Assembly (NCBI GenBank): GCA_041494885.1
Contig: JBGQBO010000023.1
Coordinates: 19,795 to 83,794, forward strand
DNA length: 64,000 nt
Source: JAIQFV01 sp041494885
GTDB taxonomy: Bacteria > Acidobacteriota > Terriglobia > JAIQFV01
Reading direction: 5' to 3'
Shown: positions 46,494-55,138 of the stretch, one piece after another
Position numbering within the stretch: the stretch's first letter is position 1
How the letters are laid out: each line of letters starts with the position of its first letter
The notes under the pieces: model-generated
The model's input: only the letters and a program-made list of their open reading frames with translations
Told to the model about the DNA's origin: nothing
The model's database searches: none
Position numbers and translations under genes: made by a program

Positions 46494-47714
46494 ATGGCTG
46501 AGTTTACAGAAGAGATTACCCTTGAAGGTCACATCATCGACTCCTGGATCCTGCCTCGAGTTTTTGATGCGATTATGGACCTGGGTGGCACCTTTGATCT
46601 GCGGGAGATCCGGGTGGGCCGTCACAAAGACGAAACCTCCTTTGCCCGGTTAAAGATTATGGCCGCGACCGATTCTCAATTGCAACGCATTCTTACAGCG
46701 TTGCAGGATTACGGGGCCGTGTTGGTGTCGCGGGATGATGTGCGCACCGAGCCCTCACCCTGTGAAGGTGCCCTCCCTGATGATTTTTACTCCACCACTC
46801 ATTTTCCGACCCAGGTGCGGTTGAACGGAGTGTGGGTGGATGTGACGGGAACCGAAATGGATCTGGCGATTGTGGTCGATCGGCCCCACGCACGGGCCCA
46901 CATGTTGCCCATGGCCGAGGTGAAGATGGGGGATCCGGTGGTGGTGGGACATGAAGGAATTCGGGTCATCCCCCTGCAACGGTCCCGGGAGCGCGAGATC
47001 TTCTCATTCATGGCCAGCAATGTGTCGCCGGAAAAACCGAAACGCCTCGTCATCGGGGAGATTGCAAAACAGATGCATGAGACACGGGCTCATGGAGGGA
47101 AAATCCTGGTGGTGGCCGGCCCCGCGGTCGTTCATAGCGGCGCGGCCCCTTACCTGGCAAGAATGATCCGGGCGGGATTTGTGCAAGTCTTGTTCGGTGG
47201 AAACGCCATTGCGGCGCACGACGTGGAGGGTGCTCTACTCGGGACTTCCCTGGGAGTCGCCCTGCAGAGTGGGCAACCCATCGAAGGGGGACACCGGCAT
47301 CACATGGTGGCGATCAATACGATCCGGCGAGCCGGTTCGCTCCGGCAGGCGGTTGAGGCAGGCATCCTCCGGGAGGGGATCATGTACGAGTGCATCCGCC
47401 ACAACGTCGAACTGGTGCTGGCGGGCTCGGTGCGCGACGACGGACCCCTTCCTGACGTGATCGTCGACATGGGACAAGCACAACGCCGGATGCGGGCCGC
47501 GGTCCAAGGCGTAGAAATCGTCCTGATGATCGCCACCATGCTCCACTCGATTGCAACCGGCAACATGTTGCCCGCATCGGTCAAGGTGGTCGCGGTAGAC
47601 ATCAATCCTGCTGTCGTCACCAAACTCGCGGATCGAGGGACCTTTCAGGCCCTGGGTCTGGTGACCGACGCGGAGTTGTTTGTCAGCGAACTGGCGGAAG
47701 CACTCGGTGTTTGA
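46494..47714 (+). CDS. LOR/SDH-type protein (TIGR00300), ornithine cyclodeaminase-like
   Basis: 406 residues. The N-terminal part (EEITLEGHIIDSWILPRVFDAI) is the conserved LOR/SDH region, and a Cys near SPCEGALPDDFYSTTH belongs to the signature. The C-terminal half has a Rossmann-like fold (GKILVVAGPAVVHSGAAPY and VLFGGNAIAAHDVEGAL). Related proteins are the archaeal ornithine cyclodeaminase and the C-terminal part of cyanobacterial ArgZ/AgrE, which turn ornithine into proline and ammonia with bound NAD. The fused arginine dihydrolase domain of ArgZ is absent here. Activity in this organism is inferred. GGAGAG stands upstream of the ATG. Confidence 0.8.
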   Translation: MAEFTEEITLEGHIIDSWILPRVFDAIMDLGGTFDLREIRVGRHKDETSFARLKIMAATDSQLQRILTALQDYGAVLVSRDDVRTEPSPCEGALPDDFYSTTHFPTQVRLNGVWVDVTGTEMDLAIVVDRPHARAHMLPMAEVKMGDPVVVGHEGIRVIPLQRSREREIFSFMASNVSPEKPKRLVIGEIAKQMHETRAHGGKILVVAGPAVVHSGAAPYLARMIRAGFVQVLFGGNAIAAHDVEGALLGTSLGVALQSGQPIEGGHRHHMVAINTIRRAGSLRQAVEAGILREGIMYECIRHNVELVLAGSVRDDGPLPDVIVDMGQAQRRMRAAVQGVEIVLMIATMLHSIATGNMLPASVKVVAVDINPAVVTKLADRGTFQALGLVTDAELFVSELAEALGV

Positions 47715-47787
47715 GGTGGAGAAGGGAAACCCACCCACCCCGAAAGCAAGAGGATGAATCCCTCAGTGCTCCCGAGGTGATTTGTTC

Positions 47788-49251
47788 CTAATCCAGCTGG
47801 TAGTTGGGGGCTTCCTTCGTAATGATGACATCGTGGACGTGACTTTCTCTGAGCCCTGCAGGAGTGATTCGAAGAAACCGGGTCTTCCGGTGCAATTCGG
47901 ACAGATTTTTTGCCCCGCAATACCCCATTCCAGATTTCAGGCCTCCCACCAATTGATGCACCATGGCTGAAAGGGGCCCTTTGTGAGGGACGCGCCCTTC
48001 GACTCCCTCCGCAATCATTTCCTTTCCACTCGTGCGCTCCTGGGCGTAGCGGTCCCCCGAACCCAACTGCATGGCGGTGAGCGATCCCATGCCACGGTAA
48101 GACTTAAAGCTCCGCCCCTGAAAGAGAATGGTTTCACCGGGGCTCTCGTCAGTCCCCGCAAACAAGCTCCCGATCATCACCGCATCGGCTCCCGCCGCCA
48201 GGGCCTTGGTGATGTCGCCCGAAAACTTGATCCCCCCGTCGGCAATAAGCGGAATCCCCGCCTTATGCGCAAATTTTGCGCAGGCGGCGATCGCGGTGAT
48301 CTGAGGGACGCCCACGCCAGTGACGATGCGCGTCGTGCAAATGGATCCTGGCCCGATCCCGACTTTGATGGCATCGACCCCCAGGCGAATCAAGTCCCGT
48401 GCCGCTTCGGCCGAGGCAATATTTCCCGCTGCGAGATCAACCTCTGGAAATTTCTTCTTGATGCTCTTGATGGCCTGAAGCACCCGCGCCGTGTGCCCGT
48501 GGGCCGTGTCAATAATCAACAAATCGACCTTGGACCGGACCAGTTCCGCCGCGCGCTCCAGGAAATCGCCGGTGGCCCCCAGGGCGGCCCCCACGCGCAG
48601 GCGGCCCTGCGAATCCTTTGCGGAATTCGGATATTGAATTTTCTTTTGAATGTCTTTGACGGTAATGAGGCCCTTCAATTTGTAATTCTTGTCCACCACC
48701 AGCAGTTTTTCCACCCGATGCTGGTGTAGTTTCTCTTCCGCTTGATCGAGCGTCGTCCCGACAGGGACGGTAATGAGGTTGTCTTTGGTCATGGCCTCGC
48801 TGATGGGCCGATCAAGATGCGTTTCAAACCGCAGATCGCGGTTGGTGAGGATACCCACCAGCTTTCCAGATTTGTCGGTGACCGGAACGCCTGAGATTTT
48901 GTAATGTCGCATGATCTCCAGGGCATCGGAGATCTTTTTGTCCGGCGTCGTTGTGATGGGATCAACGATCATTCCGCTTTCGGATCGTTTCACTTTGTCG
49001 ACCTCACTGGCCTGCCGCTCCACCGACAGATTTCGATGGATGATCCCGATGCCGCCTTGCTGCGCCAGGGCGATGGCGAGGCGAGCTTCAGTCACCGTGT
49101 CCATAGCGGCGCTGACAATCGGGACGTTCAACTTGATGTGACGAGTCACGAGGGTGGCGGTATTCGCTTCCGTGGGCAAAACCGACGATCGCAGGGGAAG
49201 GAGTAAAACGTCGTCGAACGTTAAGCCTTCGTTCACGCGGTTAGTCAGCAT
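47788..49251 (-). CDS. guaB: Inosine-5'-monophosphate dehydrogenase
   Basis: 487 residues from ATG 49251, with AGGAG six bases upstream. It makes XMP from IMP using NAD, the committed step to GTP. The catalytic Cys is Cys305 (GPGSICTTR). A pair of CBS domains is inserted after residue 90 (VDPITTTPDKKISDAL and the later VPVGTTLDQAEEKL). The NAD-loop, SYRGMGSLTAM and the flap are present. It is preceded by a leader of about 170 bases with an intrinsic terminator, see the separate entries. Transcribed away from sucC. Confidence 0.95.
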   Translation of the reverse strand: MLTNRVNEGLTFDDVLLLPLRSSVLPTEANTATLVTRHIKLNVPIVSAAMDTVTEARLAIALAQQGGIGIIHRNLSVERQASEVDKVKRSESGMIVDPITTTPDKKISDALEIMRHYKISGVPVTDKSGKLVGILTNRDLRFETHLDRPISEAMTKDNLITVPVGTTLDQAEEKLHQHRVEKLLVVDKNYKLKGLITVKDIQKKIQYPNSAKDSQGRLRVGAALGATGDFLERAAELVRSKVDLLIIDTAHGHTARVLQAIKSIKKKFPEVDLAAGNIASAEAARDLIRLGVDAIKVGIGPGSICTTRIVTGVGVPQITAIAACAKFAHKAGIPLIADGGIKFSGDITKALAAGADAVMIGSLFAGTDESPGETILFQGRSFKSYRGMGSLTAMQLGSGDRYAQERTSGKEMIAEGVEGRVPHKGPLSAMVHQLVGGLKSGMGYCGAKNLSELHRKTRFLRITPAGLRESHVHDVIITKEAPNYQLD

Positions 49252-49341
49252 TGTTGCTCCTGGATAAGAGCCTTGAGCTCGTTCTTGGGCGCTTGGCTTG
49301 GACAGCCATGACTGCACCCAACGCAAATTCGCCGCGGAAAC

Positions 49342-49373
49342 AAAAAACCCATCCCATTTTCATGGGACGGGTT
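49342..49373 (-). terminator. Intrinsic terminator inside the guaB leader (probable attenuator)
   Basis: On the minus strand AACCCGTCCCAT pairs with ATGGGATGGGTT over 12 bp, with one G-T pair, closed by a GAAA tetraloop and followed by TTTT, giving six consecutive T in all. It lies after the guaB promoter and about 90 bases before the guaB ATG. No other gene ends here, so it should stop transcription of guaB itself unless antagonised. Confidence 0.75.
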
Positions 49374-49431
49374 GAGACCGAAGCGGCTCGAAGAGGCCCA
49401 ATAAATTTTCGGGTGTAAGACACCATGTAGA

Positions 49432-49460
49432 ATTCTAGAGAGGGCAACCCGTCTTGTCAA
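49432..49460 (-). promoter_or_regulatory. Sigma-70 promoter of guaB
   Basis: On the minus strand, TTGACA (49455-49460), a 17-base spacer, and TAGAAT (49432-49437). Predicted transcription start near 49424. Confidence 0.75.
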
Positions 49461-49470
49461 GACGCTTGCC

Positions 49471-49499
49471 TTGACCGTCACCATAGCGATGTCTATAAT
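49471..49499 (+). promoter_or_regulatory. Sigma-70 promoter of sucC
   Basis: TTGACC (49471-49476), a 17-base spacer, and a perfect TATAAT (49494-49499). The ATG of sucC is 55 bases further on, which rules out upstream in-frame starts. Confidence 0.75.
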
Positions 49500-49554
49500 G
49501 ACCCTTTGTTTTCCAGCCGTGCATCCCCATCGATTAGAAAGGCGAGCCTCTGTC

Positions 49555-50736
49555 ATGAAAATCCACGAATACCAGGCAAAAGAGATTCTCTCCCGGTACC
49601 ACGTGAAAATCCCGCGGGGTCGACCCGCGATGACCCCGGAGGAGGCGAAAAAGATTGCCGTGGACCTGGGTGGCCCGGTCGTGGTGAAGGCCCAAATTCA
49701 CGCCGGGGGACGGGGCAAGGGAGGAGGTGTGAAGTTGGCCAAGACTCCGGAGGAAGCGGAACAGCTTGCCCGGCGGATGCTGGGGATGAAGCTGATCACC
49801 CATCAGACGGGGCCCGAGGGGAGAATTGTGCAGCGCCTTCTGGTGGAGGAAGCCCTGCATATTAAAAAGGAGCTTTATCTGGGCATCGTGATTGATCGTG
49901 TCGTGGGGAAGCCTGTGTTCATGGCCAGCGCCGCAGGCGGTATGGAAATCGAAGAGGTTGCCGCCAAAAGCCCTGAGTTGATCCTGAAAGAGTGGATCGA
50001 TCCGGGAATCGGATTTCAGGCCTACCAGGCACGAGCACTGGCTTTTGGATTGGGGCTGGCCCCTGAACTCATAAACAAAGCGGTTCAGTTTATGACCGCC
50101 CTGTATCAGGCCTTTCAGTCAAGCGATGGCTCATTGGCTGAAATCAATCCCTTCCTGTTGACTGAAGAGGGGGAGCTCTACGCCCTGGATGCCAAGATCA
50201 ACTTTGACGACAATGCCCTGTTTCGCCATAAGGAATTTGCCGCCCTCCGCGATCTGAATGAAGAAGATCCGTTGGAAGTGGAGGCCAGCAAGTTCAATCT
50301 GAATTACATCAAATTGGATGGCAACGTGGGATGTATGGTGAATGGGGCCGGGCTGGCCATGGCCACCATGGATATCATCAAGTATGCGGGCGGCATGCCC
50401 GCTAACTTCCTGGACGTGGGGGGCGGCGCTAGCGCCGAACAGGTCAGGAACGCGTTCCGCATCCTGATGAGCGACAAGAATGTGAAGGCCGTTCTCATTA
50501 ATATTTTCGGCGGGATTCTGCGATGCGACACCTTGGCCACAGGGGTCGTGGAGGCAGCCAAGGAGCTGGCCCTTTCGATACCCATCGTGGTTCGAATGGA
50601 GGGCACCAACGTCGAACGGGGCCGCGAGATTCTCAGGGAATCCGGGCTCAACTTCACGGTGGGATTGAATATGAAAGACGCCGCCGAAAAGGTCGTCGCC
50701 CTGGCGAGTCGTTCTGTGCCTCAAGCGAGTGCGTAG
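49555..50736 (+). CDS. sucC: Succinyl-CoA ligase beta subunit
   Basis: 393 residues from ATG 49555. It has an ATP-grasp fold (MKIHEYQAKEIL; VVKAQIHAGGRGKGGGVKLA near the N-terminus), the metal-binding block EINPFLLTEEGELYALDAKI, and a C-terminal CoA-ligase domain (GNVGCMVNGAGLAMATMD, then NIFGGILRCD). With SucD it interconverts succinyl-CoA and succinate with ATP or GTP in the citric acid cycle. The next gene is an exported protein, so sucC and sucD are not adjacent. Confidence 0.95.
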   Translation: MKIHEYQAKEILSRYHVKIPRGRPAMTPEEAKKIAVDLGGPVVVKAQIHAGGRGKGGGVKLAKTPEEAEQLARRMLGMKLITHQTGPEGRIVQRLLVEEALHIKKELYLGIVIDRVVGKPVFMASAAGGMEIEEVAAKSPELILKEWIDPGIGFQAYQARALAFGLGLAPELINKAVQFMTALYQAFQSSDGSLAEINPFLLTEEGELYALDAKINFDDNALFRHKEFAALRDLNEEDPLEVEASKFNLNYIKLDGNVGCMVNGAGLAMATMDIIKYAGGMPANFLDVGGGASAEQVRNAFRILMSDKNVKAVLINIFGGILRCDTLATGVVEAAKELALSIPIVVRMEGTNVERGREILRESGLNFTVGLNMKDAAEKVVALASRSVPQASA

Positions 50737-50795
50737 GAGTGATTCCACGGGGGCGATCGGCCGGACTTAAGAGACTTCAGTGGGAAGGAGATGCA

Positions 50796-51341
50796 ATGAG
50801 AATCAAAAAACATTCGGGCAGTTGCATTCTCATGCTGCTAGGCATGGTCCTCATGGGATTGCTTTCCGTGGCGGCGGGAGCAGAGGTGGAAAAGGTGGTG
50901 AAGGATTCCATGAAACGATTCTCCGTCAAAGCTCCAGCATCATGGAAGGTGGCGGAGAGCCCGGATGGATCAAGCATCACGATCGTCGGCGAGGAGGCTT
51001 CTTTCACCATTTACCCGTCCTATCGGGGGAACGATCTCGAAGCATTGCATCGCAGAATGGCGTTGCAGTTTGCCACGAGAGCCCTCGAAGGTCCACCCAA
51101 GAACAACAAGATCAAATGGGAGAAGCGGCGGGTTGGAAACGAGAAGGCCCTCGAATCCGTGTATGAAATTAAGGGCGGTTCTGAAGATACCCATGAAAAA
51201 TACCGCGTTCATGTGATCACCCTTGATGGAGAAAAACACAAGTTTACGATTGTTTTCACCCTACCGCTCGAGCTGGCTGATAAGAATGGGCTCGAAGGCC
51301 GGCTCATGAAAATGGTGGAGGGGTTCTCAGAGGCCAATTGA
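50796..51341 (+). CDS. Exported protein of unknown function between sucC and sucD
   Basis: 181 residues from ATG 50796, with AAGGAG five bases upstream. The signal peptide is hydrophobic (SCILMLLGMVLMGLLSVAAG). The mature domain (MKRFSVKAPASWKVAES, then SITIVGEEASFTIYP, YRVHVITLDGEKHKFTIVFT) has the beta-rich pattern of PsbP/DUF1795-like proteins, which is only a loose resemblance. It lies 59 bases behind sucC and 80 before sucD, so all three are probably one transcript. A link to succinyl-CoA ligase is not obvious, as the product leaves the cytoplasm. Confidence 0.75.
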   Translation: MRIKKHSGSCILMLLGMVLMGLLSVAAGAEVEKVVKDSMKRFSVKAPASWKVAESPDGSSITIVGEEASFTIYPSYRGNDLEALHRRMALQFATRALEGPPKNNKIKWEKRRVGNEKALESVYEIKGGSEDTHEKYRVHVITLDGEKHKFTIVFTLPLELADKNGLEGRLMKMVEGFSEAN

Positions 51342-51421
51342 GAGGGGTTCTTTAGGTTCAGGCTGTCGGAATGAGGCACCCAATAAGCAGACGTATATTT
51401 TGCCTGGAAAGGGACTGATTC

Positions 51422-52318
51422 ATGAGTATTCTTGTTGACCAGAACTCCCGCGTTGTGGTCCAGGGTTTGACGGGTAAGGAAGGCACCTTCCATGCTCGGA
51501 CGTGCCAGGAGTATGGAACCCAAATCGTCTCAGGCGTCACGCCTGGCAAAGGAGGGACCTTGCATTCTCTGGAGGGATCCCCTCTGGCACCCGTTCCCGT
51601 TTTCAACACGGTGGCTGATGCCGTTAAAGCGACTGGGGCCAACGTCTCTGTCATCTTTGTTCCCCCGCCCTTTGCCGCGGATGCCATCATGGAGGCGGCA
51701 AATGCGGGGATTGCACTCGTCGTGTGCATTTCCGAAGGGATCCCGACCCTGGACATGGTCCGCGCATGGCGGTTTCTCAAAGAGCAGAAGTCGACGCGCC
51801 TGATCGGACCTAATTGCCCCGGTATCATCTCACCGGGGAAATGCAAAGTGGGGATTATGCCCGGCCACATTCACAAAGAGGGGAATGTGGGGGTGGTTTC
51901 GCGGAGCGGAACCTTGACCTACGAAGCTGTTGACCAGTTGACCCGCCGCGGGATTGGGCAGTCCACCTGCATCGGCATCGGGGGAGATCCGATTATCGGG
52001 ACCACACACCTGGATGCCATTCGCATGTTTAACGAAGACCCCGATACCCATGCCATCGTCATGATTGGAGAGATTGGCGGAACAGCCGAAGAAGAGGCCT
52101 CCGCTTTCGTCAAGAGCCACGTCAGGAAACCGGTCGTTGGTTTTGTTGCGGGTCAAACAGCCCCGCCGGGGCGGCGCATGGGCCATGCCGGGGCCATCAT
52201 TGCGGGTGGGAAGGGGACTGCGGCGGAAAAAATGAAGGCCATGCGCGACGCGGGGATCCATGTGGTGGAATCGCCGGCGGAGATCGGGGCGATGGTAGAG
52301 AAGACGTTGCAGAAATGA
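51422..52318 (+). CDS. sucD: Succinyl-CoA ligase alpha subunit
   Basis: 298 residues. The N-terminal CoA-binding Rossmann part (VVVQGLTGKEGTFHARTCQEYGTQIVSGVTPGK; read in two pieces) is followed by NCPGIISPGKCKVGIMPG, and the phosphorylated His is His255 (GHAGAIIAGG). GEIGGTAEEEAS is the conserved power-helix segment. It completes the citric-acid-cycle enzyme with SucC. GGAAAGGG stands upstream of the ATG. Confidence 0.95.
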   Translation: MSILVDQNSRVVVQGLTGKEGTFHARTCQEYGTQIVSGVTPGKGGTLHSLEGSPLAPVPVFNTVADAVKATGANVSVIFVPPPFAADAIMEAANAGIALVVCISEGIPTLDMVRAWRFLKEQKSTRLIGPNCPGIISPGKCKVGIMPGHIHKEGNVGVVSRSGTLTYEAVDQLTRRGIGQSTCIGIGGDPIIGTTHLDAIRMFNEDPDTHAIVMIGEIGGTAEEEASAFVKSHVRKPVVGFVAGQTAPPGRRMGHAGAIIAGGKGTAAEKMKAMRDAGIHVVESPAEIGAMVEKTLQK

Positions 52319-52543
52319 TCGTCTCTCGCGCGGTACCCACCGGGGAGTCGGGAAGCCTCAAATTGCAAATCCTCTTCAAATGGCAAGATGTAGCGGACCC
52401 GGTACTGCATTGATCCCCGGTTAGGTCGGTAGAGAAAACTGCCTTCTTGGAACCTTGCTTCTGGTTGGGTCATTGCTTCTTGGATGTTGGAGCCTATTTC
52501 ATAGGCAGACTTGAAGCGCAGGGCCATTCCGGGAGGCATGAAC

Positions 52544-53002
52544 ATGAATCGCACAAATTCTATTGAGGAGAATAATATTTTGGCTCTTGAACGCACCCTG
52601 GCACTTATTAAGCCCGACGCCTTCAAGGCAGGGCATACGGGAGACATCATCAAGCTGATTGAATCAAATGGATTCAGGATCATTGCCATGAAACTGATCC
52701 GATTGTCCAGAAGACAGGCGGAAGGATTTTACGCAGTGCACCGAGAACGCCCCTTTTTCGACCCCCTGACTGACTTCATGCACTCGGGTCCCATCGTCGC
52801 AATGATCCTGCAACGCGAGGATGCCATCAAGCAGTGGCGTGAGGTCATGGGGGCTACAGATCCTTCCAAGGCGACCGAGGGGTCCTTGAGAAAGCGTTTC
52901 GGCACTTCCATTCAAAACAACGCGACGCATGGCAGCGACGCCCCCGAGACGGCGGCCTTCGAGACCAAATACTTTTTTGGTGAGCTTGAAATCTGTCCCT
53001 AA
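52544..53002 (+). CDS. ndk: Nucleoside diphosphate kinase
   Basis: 152 residues from the second of two nearby ATGs, which has GGGAGG seven bases upstream; ATG 52538 is the alternative. The catalytic His is His129 (NNATHGSD). KPDAFKAGHTGDIIKLIE and RPFFDPLTDFMHSGP are family blocks. It moves phosphates between nucleoside triphosphates. Compared with the 143-residue E. coli enzyme there is a short polar leader. It may be co-transcribed with sucCD, but 225 bases lie between. Confidence 0.95.
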   Translation: MNRTNSIEENNILALERTLALIKPDAFKAGHTGDIIKLIESNGFRIIAMKLIRLSRRQAEGFYAVHRERPFFDPLTDFMHSGPIVAMILQREDAIKQWREVMGATDPSKATEGSLRKRFGTSIQNNATHGSDAPETAAFETKYFFGELEICP

Positions 53003-53024
53003 AAGGGAAATTCCAATATTCAAT

Positions 53025-53171
53025 ATCCAAATTCCAAATAAACTCCAAATTCCAGGAATTCAAACAAATGCACGCAAGATATCCATCGGTGAAGAGATAT
53101 CCAGTTAGATAATTACAGTTCACTTGTTTGCCCTTTGACGTTGGAATTTGGAGTTTATTTGGAATTTGGAT
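53025..53171. repeat. Perfect 30-bp inverted repeat
   Basis: The arms at 53025-53054 and 53142-53171 are exact reverse complements over 30 bp and enclose 87 bases. The arms are AT-rich and contain TTGGAATTTGG twice. They lie between ndk and the DUF2905 gene. The composition resembles the short tracts at 29477 and 26781. As RNA it would form a long hairpin, but no T-run follows. Confidence 0.85.
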
Positions 53172-53199
53172 TTCGGATTTTGGAATTTGAGGTTCCGGA

Positions 53200-53418
53200 G
53201 TGTCTGTCATCGGTAAATTTGTTCTTTTACTGGGTATTGTCCTGATCTTGCTCGGGGGGGCGATTCTGCTTCTGGACCGATTTCATATTTTGCACCTGGG
53301 CCGGCTCCCGGGAGACATCCGGATTCACCGTGGGAATTTCACGCTTTATTTCCCCCTGGTAAGCTGCCTGCTACTCAGCATCCTCCTGACCTTCCTTTTC
53401 TCATTGTTCCGAAAATAA
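53200..53418 (+). CDS. DUF2905 small membrane protein
   Basis: 72 residues from a GTG with GAGG seven bases upstream. Two hydrophobic helices (FVLLLGIVLILLGGAILL and LVSCLLLSILLTFLF) flank LGRLPGDIRI, which is the hallmark of the DUF2905 family. Function unknown; the protein is short and inner-membrane. Length agrees with the family. Confidence 0.85.
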   Translation: MSVIGKFVLLLGIVLILLGGAILLLDRFHILHLGRLPGDIRIHRGNFTLYFPLVSCLLLSILLTFLFSLFRK

Positions 53419-53772
53419 CAACTCATTCGATTGAGGGATCTCGGTTGAAGGAGTGTCTCTGAAAGAGGGCTTAGGTGTCCAGATCTCTCCTTGTGGGTCG
53501 GGAACGGGTGAATCATGAATCGTCTTGAAGGAGAATCCTGCGGGTTGATCGGTTTAGGTGAATTCACACCCGTTCTGGTCGTTGATTGAATTCATCGTGC
53601 AAACTCAATCATTGACTCAGCGAAACTGGAACATCGATTGCAAAGACGGAGCGAGTTACCCCAGTTGCCCCTGTTCGGCCAGCCTGCAAGGTGGAGATTG
53701 AATTCGATTGGGGTCACCGGGGCGTGGATCTGTGAGGGGAGGGCGGGATACTTCGAGGGCGCGGCTTGGATG
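53419..53772. other. Intergenic region between convergent genes
   Basis: About 350 bases between the DUF2905 gene and the convergent PAP2-type gene. A 73-codon plus-strand frame at 53638-53859 overlaps the latter and is not called. No terminator recognised. Confidence 0.35.
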
Positions 53773-54795
53773 CTAGGGATGAGCGTCCGTGCGGTACCTC
53801 AAGCCCTGCTCTTCCCTGATTCGACCGACTGGAACGATTTTGGCTTCCAGAATGGGTGAATAAGGCCAAGCGAGGCTAGGACTGAACCTGTCAGGTGAGG
53901 CATCAAAGACGGCAGCTGACACGGATGGGGATGGAACACGCCGCTTCCTGGAACTCACCCACTCGTTGATGTAGAAAACCCCCACGGCATACCCGATTCC
54001 CGCCAGGGTGTCCAGAATGTAATGTTCGCCCAGATAGATGATCGCAAAATAAACCATAAGACAATAGGCGGCATAAAAGGGCGCTGCCTTCCGGAAGTAG
54101 CGGCGCATGAAGAGTAAGCCGAGCGTCGGATAGGCCGCGTGCAGTGATGGCATGGCAGCGACGAGGTTGGAGGTCATCGCGCTGACCACCCCTACCGTCC
54201 CATCGGGCATTACCTCGTCGATGATCTTATGTATATGCGGGATCAAATGCTGCTGGGAAGCCATCCAGGGGGGCATCGCGGGAAAGAGAATATACGTGAT
54301 GAATCCGGCGAACGAAAGGTACACAAACAGTCTCGCCCAAAGCAAATAGAGATCTCGTCTGTAAACCCACAAGCCGAATGCCACGATCAGGACTACAAAG
54401 GAATGCGCATAATAAATCAGGCTCGAGGCGTAGTCGTACCAGTGGCCGACGCCGGGAGTGTAGAGAAACCTTTGGAGTGTGACCGTCGCGACAGGATAGC
54501 CGAAAAGCTTCTCCTCCAAGTGGATGATGTCGGTGGAATGCACGCTGCCGGCAATCTTGTCGGCATATCCATGAAGATATTCATAGGAGAAGAGCAGGAG
54601 CACCACGGGTGTCCAGTCGCGAATAAAACTCGAGACACGGCCCAGCGCAAAGGCGGCGAGAATTAGAATCAGGAATGCGAAATCAGAATCATAGAGTTCG
54701 TGAACGCGATAATTGGCGATCAGGACGATGACCAGGTATCCTAGAAAGGGAATCAACCACTCGCGTTGCTGCGGGGTCAGAGAGAGTTTTGTCAC
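53773..54795 (-). CDS. PAP2-superfamily membrane phosphatase/transferase
   Basis: 340 residues with about seven hydrophobic segments. The phosphatase motifs are AMPSLHAAYP (PSxH) and GEHYILDTLAG (SxxxHxxxD-like), and AMPPWM precedes them. The set matches the PAP2-like group related to inositol phosphorylceramide synthase (Aur1). The active site should face the periplasm. Members remove phosphate from lipid phosphates or transfer phospho-head-groups; which applies here is unknown. The GTG start lacks a clear ribosome-binding site. The 60-residue polar tail has no known role. Confidence 0.8.
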   Translation of the reverse strand: MTKLSLTPQQREWLIPFLGYLVIVLIANYRVHELYDSDFAFLILILAAFALGRVSSFIRDWTPVVLLLFSYEYLHGYADKIAGSVHSTDIIHLEEKLFGYPVATVTLQRFLYTPGVGHWYDYASSLIYYAHSFVVLIVAFGLWVYRRDLYLLWARLFVYLSFAGFITYILFPAMPPWMASQQHLIPHIHKIIDEVMPDGTVGVVSAMTSNLVAAMPSLHAAYPTLGLLFMRRYFRKAAPFYAAYCLMVYFAIIYLGEHYILDTLAGIGYAVGVFYINEWVSSRKRRVPSPSVSAAVFDASPDRFSPSLAWPYSPILEAKIVPVGRIREEQGLRYRTDAHP

Positions 54796-55138
54796 AGGCG
54801 CAGTCAGTGAAATTGCAGAACGTCCCTTTCTTGGATTTTGACAAAAACAGTGCTCTCCCCTCCCCGGATCGGGGGATCATAAACCACAATTCCACGGGGA
54901 ACAGCCCTGGCGCACTGCGTTACATTAGATTGCTAGAGGACGAAAAGGTTTAAGAGAGGGTTACAACTATTTTGGAATGAATGGAAGATGGGTTCGGGAG
55001 GGGCCACTGAGCCAGTCAAAGTTTTCTGAAGGCTGAACTTGTGCGAACCCTGCCGAGCTATTATCATCGTAGAAAGACCCCCGGGCCACCGGGGGTAGGA
55101 TCACGAATCGGCTGAGTTCGATCCCCAGGGGGGGTCGG
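54796..55138. other. Intergenic region upstream of trpA
   Basis: It holds a GC-rich perfect hairpin at 55077-55096 (ACCCCCGG paired with CCGGGGGT, GCCA loop), about 40 bases before trpA, without a following T-run. No promoter was placed. Confidence 0.4.

Larger units (their letters stand above)
49252..49554. other. Divergent control region between guaB and sucC
   Basis: Holds two sigma-70 promoters back to back, with -35 hexamers only ten bases apart, and the terminator in the guaB leader. A small 5-bp hairpin (GGTGT paired with ACACC) sits at the predicted 5' end of the guaB transcript. Confidence 0.6.

Noticed and set aside
49241..49447. Small frame starting at the predicted guaB transcript start, as a leader peptide
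   Set aside because: It reads through the terminator and overlaps the guaB start in another frame, and it has no run of regulatory codons. A leaderless peptide cannot be excluded but is not supported.
53638..53859. 73-codon plus-strand frame
   Set aside because: Overlaps the C-terminal part of the PAP2-type gene and has no start signal.
54977..55036. Possible trp leader peptide before trpA
   Set aside because: The short frame has only one Trp codon and no ribosome-binding site or terminator/antiterminator pair.
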